Part shown: one piece after another, positions 1 to 7,440 of the stretch
How positions within the stretch are numbered: position 1 is the stretch's first letter
How the letters are laid out: the number at the start of each line of letters is the position of its first letter
NCBI GenBank assembly: GCA_003282885.1
Contig: QBYJ01000013.1
Span: forward strand, 1 to 37,223
Direction: 5' to 3'
Origin: SAR116 cluster bacterium AG-325-F22
GTDB lineage: Bacteria > Pseudomonadota > Alphaproteobacteria > Puniceispirillales > Marisalimonadaceae
Length of the DNA: 37,223 bases
Position numbers and translations under genes: made by a program
The notes under the pieces: generated by a model
Told to the model about the DNA's origin: nothing
Databases searched by the model: none
The model's input: only the letters and a program-made list of their open reading frames with translations

Positions 1-2
1 CT

Positions 3-713
3 ACACCTTTCAAGTATTTATTTGCAGAGAATATTTATATAGGCGTGGCTTCAAATTTTTTGAAACCTATAAAGTTATTAAAAGAGAACTTTGAAAGTAT
101 AAATAATTGTGAAATATTTGTTTTAACTGGATCTAGTGGCAGTTTATATACACAAATTATAAATGGAGCCCCACTAGATATTTTTTTATCAGCTGATCAA
201 GCTTTACCGCAAAAACTTGAAAAAACTTCAAAAGCGATACTAGGAACTCGGTTCACATACGCTACAGGTAAATTAGTTGTTTACAGTACGAAACAATTTC
301 TTTTTAAACAAAGTTTTCCTCAGTTCTTAACTTCAAACAAAATTAGTTATATTGGAATTGGAAAAACAGAATATGTTCCATATGGAAGAGCCGCTAAAGA
401 AGTTTTGAAATCATTAAATCTTTTTAATGAGATATCTTCAAAATTAGTTTTTAGTAAGAATGTTAACCAAGTTTTCTTAATGAGCTACTTTGGTAATTTA
501 GATTTAGGTTTTATTTCTATGGCAGACTTTTTAAGCAATAATAAAAAGGGAAAAATATGGGAAATACCACAAAGTTTATATTCTCCTATAAAACAAGATG
601 CTATTTTACTTAAAAATGGAAAGAAAAAAAATAATGCTATACTTTTTCTAAAATTTCTTTCTTCTAAAATTACCAAAGAAAACTTAAAAAAATTTGGTTA
701 CACTTACGACTAA
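3..713 (+). CDS. modA: Molybdate ABC transporter periplasmic binding protein, ModA-like (5' truncated by window edge)
   Basis: The reading frame is open to the left edge, so the real start lies outside the window; a GTG at 45 is internal. The first visible residues end in 'LFA' followed by 'ENIYIGVASNF', which looks like a signal-peptide end followed by the first strand of a ModA-type binding protein. Other family marks are 'GSSGSLYTQI', 'GAPLDIFLSADQ' and a C-terminal 'FLKFLSSK...FGY' helix. Family knowledge: ModA captures molybdate or tungstate in the periplasm for the ModBC importer. No modB or modC is visible downstream; the next gene is on the other strand and overlaps its end by 4 bp. 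Anion specificity cannot be settled from the sequence. Confidence 0.8.
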   Translation, partial: TPFKYLFAENIYIGVASNFLKPIKLLKENFESINNCEIFVLTGSSGSLYTQIINGAPLDIFLSADQALPQKLEKTSKAILGTRFTYATGKLVVYSTKQFLFKQSFPQFLTSNKISYIGIGKTEYVPYGRAAKEVLKSLNLFNEISSKLVFSKNVNQVFLMSYFGNLDLGFISMADFLSNNKKGKIWEIPQSLYSPIKQDAILLKNGKKKNNAILFLKFLSSKITKENLKKFGYTYD

Positions 714-1315
714 TACTTATTCAAGTTAATAATCTTTTTTATTATAGATTCTTCATTCTCGCCCCAAGCAATGGTTCCTCTAAAACTCCCTATGCTATCA
801 AGCATAAAAACAGTCGCAGTATGGTTCAGATTATAATTTTCTTTTGATGAGTCAATAGTCTCAAAAAAAACATTCCAGTTATCTGCAAATTTTTTAAGTT
901 CATTAATTTGACCTGTAATAGCAATTACATTTTTATTGAAATATTGAATATATTCTTTTAAGTGATGTTGTGTGTCACGTTTAGGGTCTAATGTGACAAA
1001 TATAATGTTAGTTAAATTAATTGGAGTTTGAAGATTTTCTGTAACCTCTGATAATTGACTTAGTGTTGTTGGACAAATCTCAGGACAGTGAGTGAAACCA
1101 AAAAAAAGTAATGATGGCTTACCATTTAGGCTTGCTTTATTAAATTGATCGCCTTTATGATCAATTAAACTTAAATTTTTAATTACATCATATATTTTTT
1201 TGGGAGTGTTTTGGCGAGATAAATGCTCTGCAAAGATAAATGTTGCGATAAGAATGCTAACGAATGAAATTATAATTATAGTTAATAATACTATTTTTTT
1301 ATTTTTGAAGGTCAT
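710..1315 (-). CDS. SCO1/SenC family copper chaperone / thioredoxin-like protein
   Basis: The 201-residue protein has one N-terminal membrane anchor (about residues 8-30) followed by a thioredoxin-like domain facing the periplasm. The copper-binding signature is present: C77 and C81 in 'HCPEICP' and the distal histidine H165 in 'NHTATVF'. Family knowledge: SCO proteins deliver copper to, or reduce, the CuA site of cytochrome c oxidase. No oxidase subunit gene is present here. A possible 45-codon membrane ORF lies 54 bp upstream on the same strand. Its 3' end overlaps the convergent modA-like gene by 4 bp, so there is no room for a separate terminator. Family assignment is secure; the exact client is not. 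Confidence 0.9.
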   Translation of the reverse strand: MTFKNKKIVLLTIIIISFVSILIATFIFAEHLSRQNTPKKIYDVIKNLSLIDHKGDQFNKASLNGKPSLLFFGFTHCPEICPTTLSQLSEVTENLQTPINLTNIIFVTLDPKRDTQHHLKEYIQYFNKNVIAITGQINELKKFADNWNVFFETIDSSKENYNLNHTATVFMLDSIGSFRGTIAWGENEESIIKKIINLNKY

Positions 1316-1369
1316 AAATTTAGGTTAAAATAATTTTACTTACTTTTGTACTCTCTAATAAAAATGTTG

Positions 1370-1507
1370 TCATTTTATAAATGTTATACAATATGATAAA
1401 AAATCATTTAAAAAATTATTTTCTCTAGCCATGAAAGGAAACAGCCAAGCAACAACAATAAAAGCTAAACCCCAAAAGATAAACAAAAAAGTATTTTTTT
1501 TTTTCAT
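1370..1507 (-). CDS. Possible small single-pass membrane protein (45 aa)
   Basis: An ATG at 1507 opens a 45-codon frame ending in TGA at 1370. The product starts with three lysines, then a hydrophobic stretch containing 'FLFIFWGLAFIVVAW' (about residues 7-26), then a short polar tail. That is the pattern of a tiny inner-membrane protein with a positive-inside N-terminus. It sits 54 bp upstream of the SCO gene on the same strand and could be cotranscribed with it. No clear Shine-Dalgarno sequence precedes it, and the run of eleven A's after the ATG could be fortuitous, so this is only a candidate. It is the only thing I can support in the gap between 1316 and 1603. Confidence 0.35.
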   Translation of the reverse strand: MKKKNTFLFIFWGLAFIVVAWLFPFMARENNFLNDFLSYCITFIK

Positions 1508-1603
1508 TTTATAATTTAATAAACTTATTTTAAGATATATTAAATTATTTTAATAAAATTTTAAATTAGTTAATTTTATAATAGGTGTGCATGAGGAACT
1601 TTA

Positions 1604-1960
1604 ATGAAATTTCTTTATTTAATAATTTTTTGTTCATTTTTTTCTTTTAAGTCTTACGCATTGGAATATTCATGTATAGATAAAAAATACGGTCGTTTTT
1701 CAAAAATGTTTATAGAAGACCAATTACTAAAATATGAGGACGAAAAGGCTGAACCAGCAACCTACAGAATTGTGGAGAATTCTGAGAAAATATTAATGGC
1801 TATTAGTAAAGGCAATAAAGATATTGATCCAATCCTTAATTATGTATTTATTATTAAAGACAAATCCTTAGCTTTTAACGCTATTTTAAGGTCTATAAAA
1901 GACAGCTACAATGAAATATATACTAATGATTTAACCTTAAAATGTATTAGTAATGAATGA
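1604..1960 (+). CDS. Unknown small secreted protein
   Basis: The 118-residue product begins with a typical signal peptide (MKF, hydrophobic core, 'SYA' before about residue 20). The mature part is short and charged, with one cysteine near each end (about residues 24 and 114) that could form a disulfide in the periplasm. I do not recognise a domain. It stands alone, with about 40 bp to the bactofilin gene downstream. 'GAGGAACTTTA' just before the ATG gives an acceptable ribosome-binding site. The start and signal peptide make it a believable gene; the function is unknown. Confidence 0.65.
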   Translation: MKFLYLIIFCSFFSFKSYALEYSCIDKKYGRFSKMFIEDQLLKYEDEKAEPATYRIVENSEKILMAISKGNKDIDPILNYVFIIKDKSLAFNAILRSIKDSYNEIYTNDLTLKCISNE

Positions 1961-1997
1961 TTAAATTCTAATTTATTATTGATTTTAATTAAAAAAT

Positions 1998-2381
1998 TTG
2001 CATGATAAATATTGTTGGTTAATTGGAAAAAAATTGAAACACTCAATTAGAATTACAAAAGATTCTTTCTTTAGGGGTGTATATTCTGGTTCTGGAGATT
2101 TAGAACTTTATGGAAGTTTTGAAGGCTCATTAAATGTCAAGAACTTATATGTTAAGAAATCAGGTATATTCATTGGCTATATATCTGCTAAGAACATTAT
2201 AGTTGAAGGTGAAATGAATGCAGATATTCAAACTGAAAATCTACATTTAAAATCATCTGGTATAGTAGATGGAGATGTTATGTATCGCAATATAGTCATT
2301 GATTCAGGTGGAATGTTGAAATCTCAGATGGTTCAAAACATTTCTAAATTGAACAATTTAATTAAATTTCACAAAAATTAA
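1998..2381 (+). CDS. Bactofilin (DUF583 family)
   Basis: The body of the protein is a run of short beta repeats typical of bactofilins: 'GSGDLELYGSFEGSLNV', then 'VEGEMNADIQTENL', then 'SGIVDGDVMYRNI'. These pack as a right-handed beta helix that polymerises without nucleotide. Family knowledge: bactofilins form cytoskeletal scaffolds near the membrane for cell shape, stalks or peptidoglycan enzymes. At about 127 residues it is near the small end of the family. The start is uncertain: the longest frame begins at TTG 1998, and another TTG at 2034 would still leave the whole repeat domain. Neither has a strong Shine-Dalgarno. Four bases separate it from csaA, suggesting one transcript. Confidence 0.85.
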   Translation: MHDKYCWLIGKKLKHSIRITKDSFFRGVYSGSGDLELYGSFEGSLNVKNLYVKKSGIFIGYISAKNIIVEGEMNADIQTENLHLKSSGIVDGDVMYRNIVIDSGGMLKSQMVQNISKLNNLIKFHKN

Positions 2382-2385
2382 ATTA

Positions 2386-2733
2386 ATGAATTTATCAAAT
2401 GTAGAAGAGATTTCTATTAGTGACTTTACTAAATTAAATCTTGTATTGGGATCAATTATAGAAGCATCTGAGAATGTTAAGGCTAAAAATCCAGCATATA
2501 TTTTAAAAATTGACTTTGGTAAAAATATCGGTCTCAAATATACGTCAGCTCAGATTACTAATTATTCTTTAGAAGAATTAATAGGCAGACAAGTTGTTGC
2601 TGTGTGTAATTTACCTTCAAAAAAAGTTGCAGGGTTTACGTCTGAAGTTCTTATATTAGGAGCTATTTCAGGTAAAAGCGTCCACTTGTTACGTCCAGAT
2701 ATTGAACTTGAAAATGGTACTTTAATTGGATAA
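2386..2733 (+). CDS. csaA: CsaA-like tRNA-binding-domain protein / export chaperone
   Basis: At 115 residues this matches the length of CsaA, a stand-alone OB-fold domain of the EMAP/Trbp111 tRNA-binding type. Recognisable parts are 'LNLVLGSIIEA' at the start, 'YILKIDFGKNIGLKYTSAQI' in the middle and 'CNLPSKKVAGFTSEVLILGA' near the end, which corresponds to the conserved segment leading to 'SEVLVLG' in the family. Family knowledge: CsaA from Bacillus binds preproteins as a chaperone, and relatives bind structured RNA; the role in proteobacteria is poorly defined. It lies between the bactofilin (4 bp upstream) and the DHDPS-like gene, which overlaps its last 8 bases. Confidence 0.88.
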   Translation: MNLSNVEEISISDFTKLNLVLGSIIEASENVKAKNPAYILKIDFGKNIGLKYTSAQITNYSLEELIGRQVVAVCNLPSKKVAGFTSEVLILGAISGKSVHLLRPDIELENGTLIG

Positions 2734-3649
2734 AGAAAAAAAAATAATTACTGGTTTAAGAGGAATTATCCCTAGTTTACACACTCCTTTTTCTGATCAG
2801 AAAAAAATTGATATTCCCAGTTTAAAAAAACTTATTGATCACACAATTGCCACTGAATGTTCAGGCATGCTTGTTGGAGCAGTTGCAGGTGAAAACTCTA
2901 GTTTAAACTTTGATGAAAAGAACAGGATTATCGATGAATGTTTAAGTTATAATAACAATAGAATACCAATAATTATAAGTTGTAGTGCAAAAAATCAAAA
3001 AGATAGAGTTGCTTTATCAAAAGTTGCAAAAAAAGCAGGAGCTGATTGGATATTGTGCCAAACGCCTGACAAAGTTTCTGGAAATGAATTATTATATTGT
3101 TTTAACGAAATTACCGAGGTGGGTCCAAGTAACTTAATGATACAAGATTTGTCTTGGGTAGATAATGGAATGAGTGATGAAGACATAATGTTACTGTTTG
3201 AAAACATTAATAAATTCAGAGCTTTAAAAATAGAAGTATTAAATTCTGGTCCTAAATATTCTCGGATCTTAGAAGCAACAAATCACCAATTACATCTTAG
3301 TGGTGGATGGGCAATTATGGGAATGATAGAAGCATTAAATAGAGGAGTACATGCATTTATTCCTTCAACAATGGAAATTATCTATAATAAAATTTATAAA
3401 TTATTTACTGAAAATAAAATTGAAGCTTCCAGAGAATTATTTAATCAAATTTTACCCATTTTATCTTTTACACACCAGCATATTGATATAGCTATTAAAT
3501 TTTCAAAATTGTTACGTGTTCAAGAAGGAATTTTTGAAAATAGTACATGCCGATCACCTATCAAGAATTTTGATTCTTTTCAACATGAAGAGGCTTTAAT
3601 GCATATAAATCAAGTTGAAGCCTTACAATATAGTTTATCTTTAAGCTAA
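2726..3649 (+). CDS. Dihydrodipicolinate synthase / N-acetylneuraminate lyase family aldolase
   Basis: A 307-residue TIM barrel of the class I aldolase family. The substrate loop 'GAVAGENSSL' (residues 51-60) matches the family GxxGE motif, the Schiff-base lysine is K168 in 'ALKIE', and 'GGWAIMGM' (193-200) matches the late glycine-rich turn. The tyrosine expected in the 'YNxP' strand is absent: the equivalent stretch reads 'LMIQDLSW' (137-144). True lysine-pathway DapA normally keeps that tyrosine, so this is probably a different aldolase or hydratase of the family; its substrate is unknown. It starts at TTG 2726 inside the end of csaA and is followed by a strong terminator. Confidence 0.82.
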   Translation: MDKEKKIITGLRGIIPSLHTPFSDQKKIDIPSLKKLIDHTIATECSGMLVGAVAGENSSLNFDEKNRIIDECLSYNNNRIPIIISCSAKNQKDRVALSKVAKKAGADWILCQTPDKVSGNELLYCFNEITEVGPSNLMIQDLSWVDNGMSDEDIMLLFENINKFRALKIEVLNSGPKYSRILEATNHQLHLSGGWAIMGMIEALNRGVHAFIPSTMEIIYNKIYKLFTENKIEASRELFNQILPILSFTHQHIDIAIKFSKLLRVQEGIFENSTCRSPIKNFDSFQHEEALMHINQVEALQYSLSLS

Positions 3650-3711
3650 ACTTTTTTTTAGAATGTCGTTACTATGATTAGAAAGTAATTAAATTATATT
3701 CCTCCTTATTT

Positions 3712-3739
3712 AAAATAGAGACCATAGGGTCTCTATTTT
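3712..3739 (+). terminator. Rho-independent terminator of the bactofilin-csaA-aldolase operon
   Basis: A perfect 12-bp stem (3712-3723 with 3728-3739) closes a four-base loop 'ATAG'. The core 'TAGAGACC/GGTCTCTA' is flanked by A's on the left and T's on the right, and the T run continues after the stem. Because the A and T runs are symmetric it may also end transcripts coming from the other strand. Confidence 0.9.
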
Positions 3740-3804
3740 TTATTGTTGTTAGACCATTTCAAACAATATATAAATTTAGTCCATTTCTTATTTAGAGTTT
3801 CTTT

Positions 3805-4677
3805 ATGCAAAATAATATCCTTTTAGGAATATGCCTAATGGTCGTGACTACATTTATGTTTTCAGCCATGGATGGTGTGTCAAAGTTCTTAGCCGAACGT
3901 AATAATGTATTCACATTAGTTACTATGCGTTATTGGTTTATTGCTCTAATTATGATCATCTTATGTTTATTTATTAAAAATAGTTTTAAAAAAATATTAT
4001 ATACTAAACAACCATATATACAATTTACAAGAGGTCTAATTTTATCACTAAATAATTGTCTGGTAGTTTATACATTTACCCTCTTAGGTCTAGTTGAAAC
4101 ACATGCAATTATCGCCTGTTATCCTCTGATTGTAGCAGGTTTATCTGTTCCTTTTCTGGGTGAAAAATTTGGTTGGAGACGGTGGACGGCAATATTTGTA
4201 GGTTTTGTTGGTGTAATAGTTATTTTAAGGCCTACATCAAACATTATTTCTGAGGGATCAATCTTTGCACTAATAGGTGCTGTAATGTTTGCAGCTTATC
4301 TAATTTTAACAAGATATGTTTCCAAGCAAGATTCAGCCATTACTAGTTTTTTCTGGATGGGTATAGGAGGGACTGTAACTATGAGTATAATCAGTTTGTT
4401 TATTTGGAATAATATTCCTGAAGAGGATTATTTGTGGCTTTTTATCATGTGTTTGTTAAGTGCTAGTTCACATTTTATGATGGTAAAAACATTACAAGTT
4501 GCAGAAGCATCTGTTATACAACCTTTTTCTTATCTTCAATTAGTTTTTGGATCTATAATTGGCGTAACAATTTTTGCTGAAAGCATTAATTTAATGATTA
4601 TTATAGGCGTCGTGATAGTCATTGGGTCTGGATTATTTACTACATGGCGTGAGTATAAAAAAAAATATAATGCCTAA
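3805..4677 (+). CDS. DMT superfamily (EamA) permease
   Basis: The 290-residue protein has about ten hydrophobic segments arranged as two EamA repeats, roughly residues 7-140 and 150-285. Typical family stretches are 'FSAMDGVSKFLA' at the first helix, 'LGEKFGWRRWTAIFVGFVGVI' closing the first repeat and 'VIQPFSYLQLVFGSIIG' in the second. Family knowledge: drug/metabolite transporters of this type export or import small metabolites, such as amino acids or S-adenosylmethionine, across the inner membrane. Substrate is not readable from sequence. It stands alone after a terminator and before the zinc dehydrogenase, so I see no operon partner. Confidence 0.87.
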   Translation: MQNNILLGICLMVVTTFMFSAMDGVSKFLAERNNVFTLVTMRYWFIALIMIILCLFIKNSFKKILYTKQPYIQFTRGLILSLNNCLVVYTFTLLGLVETHAIIACYPLIVAGLSVPFLGEKFGWRRWTAIFVGFVGVIVILRPTSNIISEGSIFALIGAVMFAAYLILTRYVSKQDSAITSFFWMGIGGTVTMSIISLFIWNNIPEEDYLWLFIMCLLSASSHFMMVKTLQVAEASVIQPFSYLQLVFGSIIGVTIFAESINLMIIIGVVIVIGSGLFTTWREYKKKYNA

Positions 4678-4690
4678 GAAATATTCTTGT

Positions 4691-4719
4691 TTGACAAATT
4701 GCTTATTAAATGGATTCAT
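4691..4719 (+). promoter_or_regulatory. Possible sigma-70-type promoter of the zinc alcohol dehydrogenase
   Basis: A perfect TTGACA (-35) at 4691-4696 lies in the short gap before the dehydrogenase, with an 'ATTCAT' (4714-4719) 17 bases downstream as a poor -10. The -35 is convincing but the -10 matches only half of the consensus, so this is tentative. Confidence 0.28.
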
Positions 4720-4742
4720 AAATTCTTAGATAAACTTTGGTC

Positions 4743-5882
4743 ATGTCAATGAAATTTAAAGGAAAAACATCAAAAAATTTTCCAATTCCTGAGAAAATGA
4801 AAGCTTGGGTTCTAGGAAATCCAGGTGTGTTATCCTTGGTAGATAAAATAGTAGAAATGCCAGATAAATCAGAAGTGCTGATTAAAATAGACGCAGTAGC
4901 TATTTGTGCAACCGACCTTGATGTTATAAGTCGTGGTCCTCCTGCATTAATAGAGGGAGGATTACCTTTTAATAAAAATTTTACCCCAGGACATGAATAT
5001 ATGGGAACAGTTGTAGCTTTAGGACCTTCAGTTGATGAATTTAATATTGGAGACAGGGTTACTGTAGAAATTCATTCTGGATGTGGGCAATGTAAGAGGT
5101 GTCGTATGGGCATGTATACCTCCTGCCACAATTATGGTCTAAACTATGGAGATGTAAATAAAGGTCACAGAGCAAATGGCTTTACAACAGATGGTGGATT
5201 TAAACAATATGCTGTAAATAATATAAACACATTAATAAAAGTGCCAGACACTATGTCTGATGAAGAAGCAACTTTGGTTGTTACAGCTGGTACTACTATG
5301 TATGGGCTGACAGAGTTAGGAGGTCTTATTGCTGGTGAAAGTTTGGTAATTATTGGACCTGGTCCAATAGGATTGTTAGGTGTTGCAGTTGGAAAGGCTT
5401 TGGGCGCAGGCCCGGTAATTCTAATTGGTACAAGAGATAGTCGCCTGGAAATTGGTAGAAAACTTGGTGCTGACTTCACACTCAACATAAAAAATGAAAA
5501 AGATATTGTTCAAGCTGTTAAAAAAATAGTTGGTGAAAAGGGTACAGATTATGTAGTGGAATGTGCGGGAACTGAACAGGCATTAAATGATGCTATTATG
5601 ATGACAAATAGGGGAGGAAAAATATGCTTGGCAGCTTTCCCTCATAAAGCAGTTGAAATCAACATACCGCATATGGTTATAAATAACATTTATATGTTTG
5701 GTATTAGAGGTGAGGGTAAAAGTGCTACTCATAGAGCTATGGAGTTGATGAAAGAGAAAAGGTTTGATGCAAAATTAGTACATACTCACACATTTAACTT
5801 AATTGAGCTTCCCAAAGCATTGAAGTATGCAAGAGAAAGAATAGATGATGCCATTAAAATTGTTATTAAACCATGGTGTTAA
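4743..5882 (+). CDS. Zinc-dependent medium-chain alcohol dehydrogenase
   Basis: The protein has both metal sites of zinc alcohol dehydrogenases. The catalytic zinc ligand region includes C55 and 'GHE' at 83-85; the structural zinc uses C114, C117, C120 and C128 in 'CGQCKRC...C'. The NAD-binding turn 'GPGPIG' is at 205-210. Numbering assumes the ATG at 4743; a TTG two codons earlier and another ATG at 4749 are alternatives, and no strong Shine-Dalgarno decides. Family knowledge: such enzymes oxidise alcohols, polyols or hydroxy acids with NAD(P). The substrate is not predictable. The small gene 61 bp downstream with a strong ribosome-binding site may be cotranscribed. Confidence 0.88.
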   Translation: MSMKFKGKTSKNFPIPEKMKAWVLGNPGVLSLVDKIVEMPDKSEVLIKIDAVAICATDLDVISRGPPALIEGGLPFNKNFTPGHEYMGTVVALGPSVDEFNIGDRVTVEIHSGCGQCKRCRMGMYTSCHNYGLNYGDVNKGHRANGFTTDGGFKQYAVNNINTLIKVPDTMSDEEATLVVTAGTTMYGLTELGGLIAGESLVIIGPGPIGLLGVAVGKALGAGPVILIGTRDSRLEIGRKLGADFTLNIKNEKDIVQAVKKIVGEKGTDYVVECAGTEQALNDAIMMTNRGGKICLAAFPHKAVEINIPHMVINNIYMFGIRGEGKSATHRAMELMKEKRFDAKLVHTHTFNLIELPKALKYARERIDDAIKIVIKPWC

Positions 5883-5943
5883 CAAAAAATTTAGTAAAAC
5901 AATTAAAGATTTTTAATTACAGTACTGATGAGGAGTTGAAAAC

Positions 5944-6264
5944 ATGTATGCAGTAACAAAGTCAATCAAGTTTCAAAATAAACTTGCTAAAGAAGCTATA
6001 ATTAATGCATTAAAAAGTAAAAGTAAGACAATGTTTGTCGAAGGTATGATACTGAGATGCTTTATGAATGTAACTGAAAATTCGATCGAGATGTTTCATG
6101 TATTTAAAAATAAGGATGTAGTTAATAAAGCAAGATCTTCATGGACTAATCAATTTTGGCAAGATATTCGAGAAATGGGAGGAACAGTTTCTGGTTTAGA
6201 AGGAGAATGTGAAGTAGAATACTCGCCTGAAATTAATTTGGACGATTTTACTAAAATAGAGTAA
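5944..6264 (+). CDS. Small unknown protein, possibly ABM-type alpha/beta barrel
   Basis: A 106-residue soluble protein without signal or membrane segment. An 'AGGAG' about eight bases before the ATG is one of the better ribosome-binding sites in the window and supports the start. The order of a short strand, helix, then 'MFHVFKNKDVVNKARSSW' resembles dimeric alpha/beta-barrel proteins such as antibiotic-biosynthesis-monooxygenase domains, but no catalytic signature is visible, so the fold is a guess. It follows the zinc dehydrogenase by 61 bp and is convergent with hpt. The region after its stop holds the interlocked stems described at 6288-6375. Confidence 0.6.
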   Translation: MYAVTKSIKFQNKLAKEAIINALKSKSKTMFVEGMILRCFMNVTENSIEMFHVFKNKDVVNKARSSWTNQFWQDIREMGGTVSGLEGECEVEYSPEINLDDFTKIE

Positions 6265-6287
6265 AACAAGATCTCAATTTGGCACAG

Positions 6288-6375
6288 GATTTGCAAAAAT
6301 TTATCAATGGGAATAGCTTTTTGTAAATCTCCACGATTATCCTACCTAAACGGTAAATAAATTATGCTATTCCCA
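6288..6375. other. Interlocked inverted repeats (H-type pseudoknot geometry) between convergent genes
   Basis: Two pairings overlap. Stem 1 joins 6288-6299 with 6318-6329 (12 bp, one G-U on the plus strand). Its loop contains 6308-6317 ('TGGGAATAGC'), which is exactly complementary to 6366-6375 ('GCTATTCCCA', 10 bp). Stem 2's 5' arm directly abuts stem 1's 3' arm, so the topology is that of a classical H-type pseudoknot, or of two alternative hairpins. The element fills the 113-bp gap between the stops of the 5944 gene and hpt. No known riboswitch or sRNA family is recognised; neither strand has a clear U tract. Confidence 0.4.
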
Positions 6376-6377
6376 AC

Positions 6378-6920
6378 TTATTTCTGAACAACTTTTCCAA
6401 TAAAAGGTAAATGTCTGTTGTCTTGAGCATAATCAATGCCATATCCTACAACAAACTCGTCAGGTATATCAAAACCTACCCATTTGCTTTCAACATTTGT
6501 TTCGCGCCTAGAAAATTTATTTAATAAACAGCAAACTTCAAGACTTTTCGGCTTCCTGTTATTTAGCAATTTAACAACTTGATTAAGTGTATGACCAGTA
6601 TCAATAATATCTTCAACTAACAAGACATCTAAGTTTTTTATATCTGTGTTTAAGTCTGTTAAGATTCTTATATTGTTAGATGATTGCATGGAATTGCCAT
6701 AACTAGATGCTGTCATAAAATCTACTTCTACTGGTATTTTTAATTCACGGACCAAATCTGCTATAAATACAAAGGATCCTCTTAAAAGACCAACAACAAG
6801 AAGTTTATTTGTATTTTTATAAAATTGGTTTACTTCGCGTCCCAGTTCAGTAATTCTTTCCTTAATTTGTTCTTCAGAAATAAGAGTATCAACCGAGTAA
6901 GATATTTCATTTTCATTCAT
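6378..6920 (-). CDS. hpt: Hypoxanthine phosphoribosyltransferase
   Basis: The 180-residue protein is the normal length for bacterial hypoxanthine(-guanine) phosphoribosyltransferase. The PRPP-binding signature 'VLLVEDIIDTGHTL' (residues 99-112) with the acidic pair E103-D104 is intact. 'VVGLLRGSFVF' (42-52) supplies the pyrophosphate loop, and 'KWVGFDIPDEFVVGYGIDY' near the end is the purine-binding segment. It salvages hypoxanthine (and guanine) to IMP (GMP) in the cytoplasm using PRPP. It stands alone, divergent from the TMEM205-like gene and convergent with the 5944 gene, with the interlocked stems ending two bases past its stop. Confidence 0.95.
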   Translation of the reverse strand: MNENEISYSVDTLISEEQIKERITELGREVNQFYKNTNKLLVVGLLRGSFVFIADLVRELKIPVEVDFMTASSYGNSMQSSNNIRILTDLNTDIKNLDVLLVEDIIDTGHTLNQVVKLLNNRKPKSLEVCCLLNKFSRRETNVESKWVGFDIPDEFVVGYGIDYAQDNRHLPFIGKVVQK

Positions 6921-6947
6921 TATTATTTCTCAAGATTTTTTTTTAAA

Positions 6948-6961
6948 ACAATATATATTGT
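6948..6961. repeat. 14-bp palindrome between divergent hpt and the TMEM205-like gene
   Basis: 'ACAATATATATTGT' reads the same on both strands and lies 28 bp upstream of the hpt start. It could be an operator or simply a -10-like AT palindrome; in DNA this AT-rich chance is a fair explanation. Confidence 0.25.
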
Positions 6962-7025
6962 ATGATATTATTAAATTTTAAAACATTTAATTTTTAGAAA
7001 GAAATTTATTTATGAGGATAAAGAT

Positions 7026-7412
7026 TTGTTAATATTTGTTGCTGGAGCTATTTTGAGCTTTATGATTTTTTTTCCACTAGTAGTTGCCACCTCAGTATTT
7101 AAAGTTTTAGACGAAAAGCAGTCATCTAGTTTTTTAAGAATTTTTTTTCCTAAATATTATCTGTTTGGATTTATTTTGAGTTTATCTGGTATTATTTTAT
7201 CCATTTTTGAAAAAAGTAATATTTCTTTATTAGTTTTTTCTTTTATTATGCTTGGCTTTATTTTTTCTAGACAAATCTTAATGCCAATGATTAATAAGGC
7301 AAAAGATGAAAACAATCATAATAAATTCGACAAATTACATAAGTTTTCAGTGTTTATTAATTTTGTTCAAATAATTGCAGTTGTTTTTTTGTTGGTAATA
7401 TATTTGAAGTAA
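7026..7412 (+). CDS. TMEM205/DUF4149-like membrane protein
   Basis: The product has about four hydrophobic helices in 128 residues. The segment 'RQILMPMINKAKDE...FDKLHKFSVFINFVQI' follows the pattern of TMEM205/DUF4149 domains, where a helix pair is joined by a polar loop ending in 'F..LH..S...N'. Start choice: TTG 7026 is preceded by 'GAGGA' (7014-7018) with seven-base spacing, whereas the nearby ATG at 7012 is out of frame and stops at once. The function of the family in bacteria is unknown. It ends 28 bp before pobA and may share its transcript, though nothing suggests a link to aromatic metabolism. Confidence 0.72.
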   Translation: MLIFVAGAILSFMIFFPLVVATSVFKVLDEKQSSSFLRIFFPKYYLFGFILSLSGIILSIFEKSNISLLVFSFIMLGFIFSRQILMPMINKAKDENNHNKFDKLHKFSVFINFVQIIAVVFLLVIYLK

Positions 7413-7440
7413 CAATAATAGCTTCCAAGGAATATTTTTA

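Noticed and set aside
45-47. GTG as the start of the ModA-like gene
   Set aside because: The frame is open upstream to the window edge and the residues before it look like the end of a signal peptide, so the gene starts outside the window.
2726-3649. Lysine-pathway dapA
   Set aside because: The conserved active-site tyrosine strand is replaced and the operon has no lysine-pathway gene.
5165-5488. 107-codon minus-strand reading frame inside the zinc alcohol dehydrogenase
   Set aside because: Antisense shadow of the NAD-binding domain; proline- and serine-rich with no family pattern.
6308-6375. tRNA-like reading of the paired ends TGGGAATAGC/GCTATTCCCA
   Set aside because: There is no T-arm sequence before the 3' strand, no proper D-arm and no anticodon stem on either strand.
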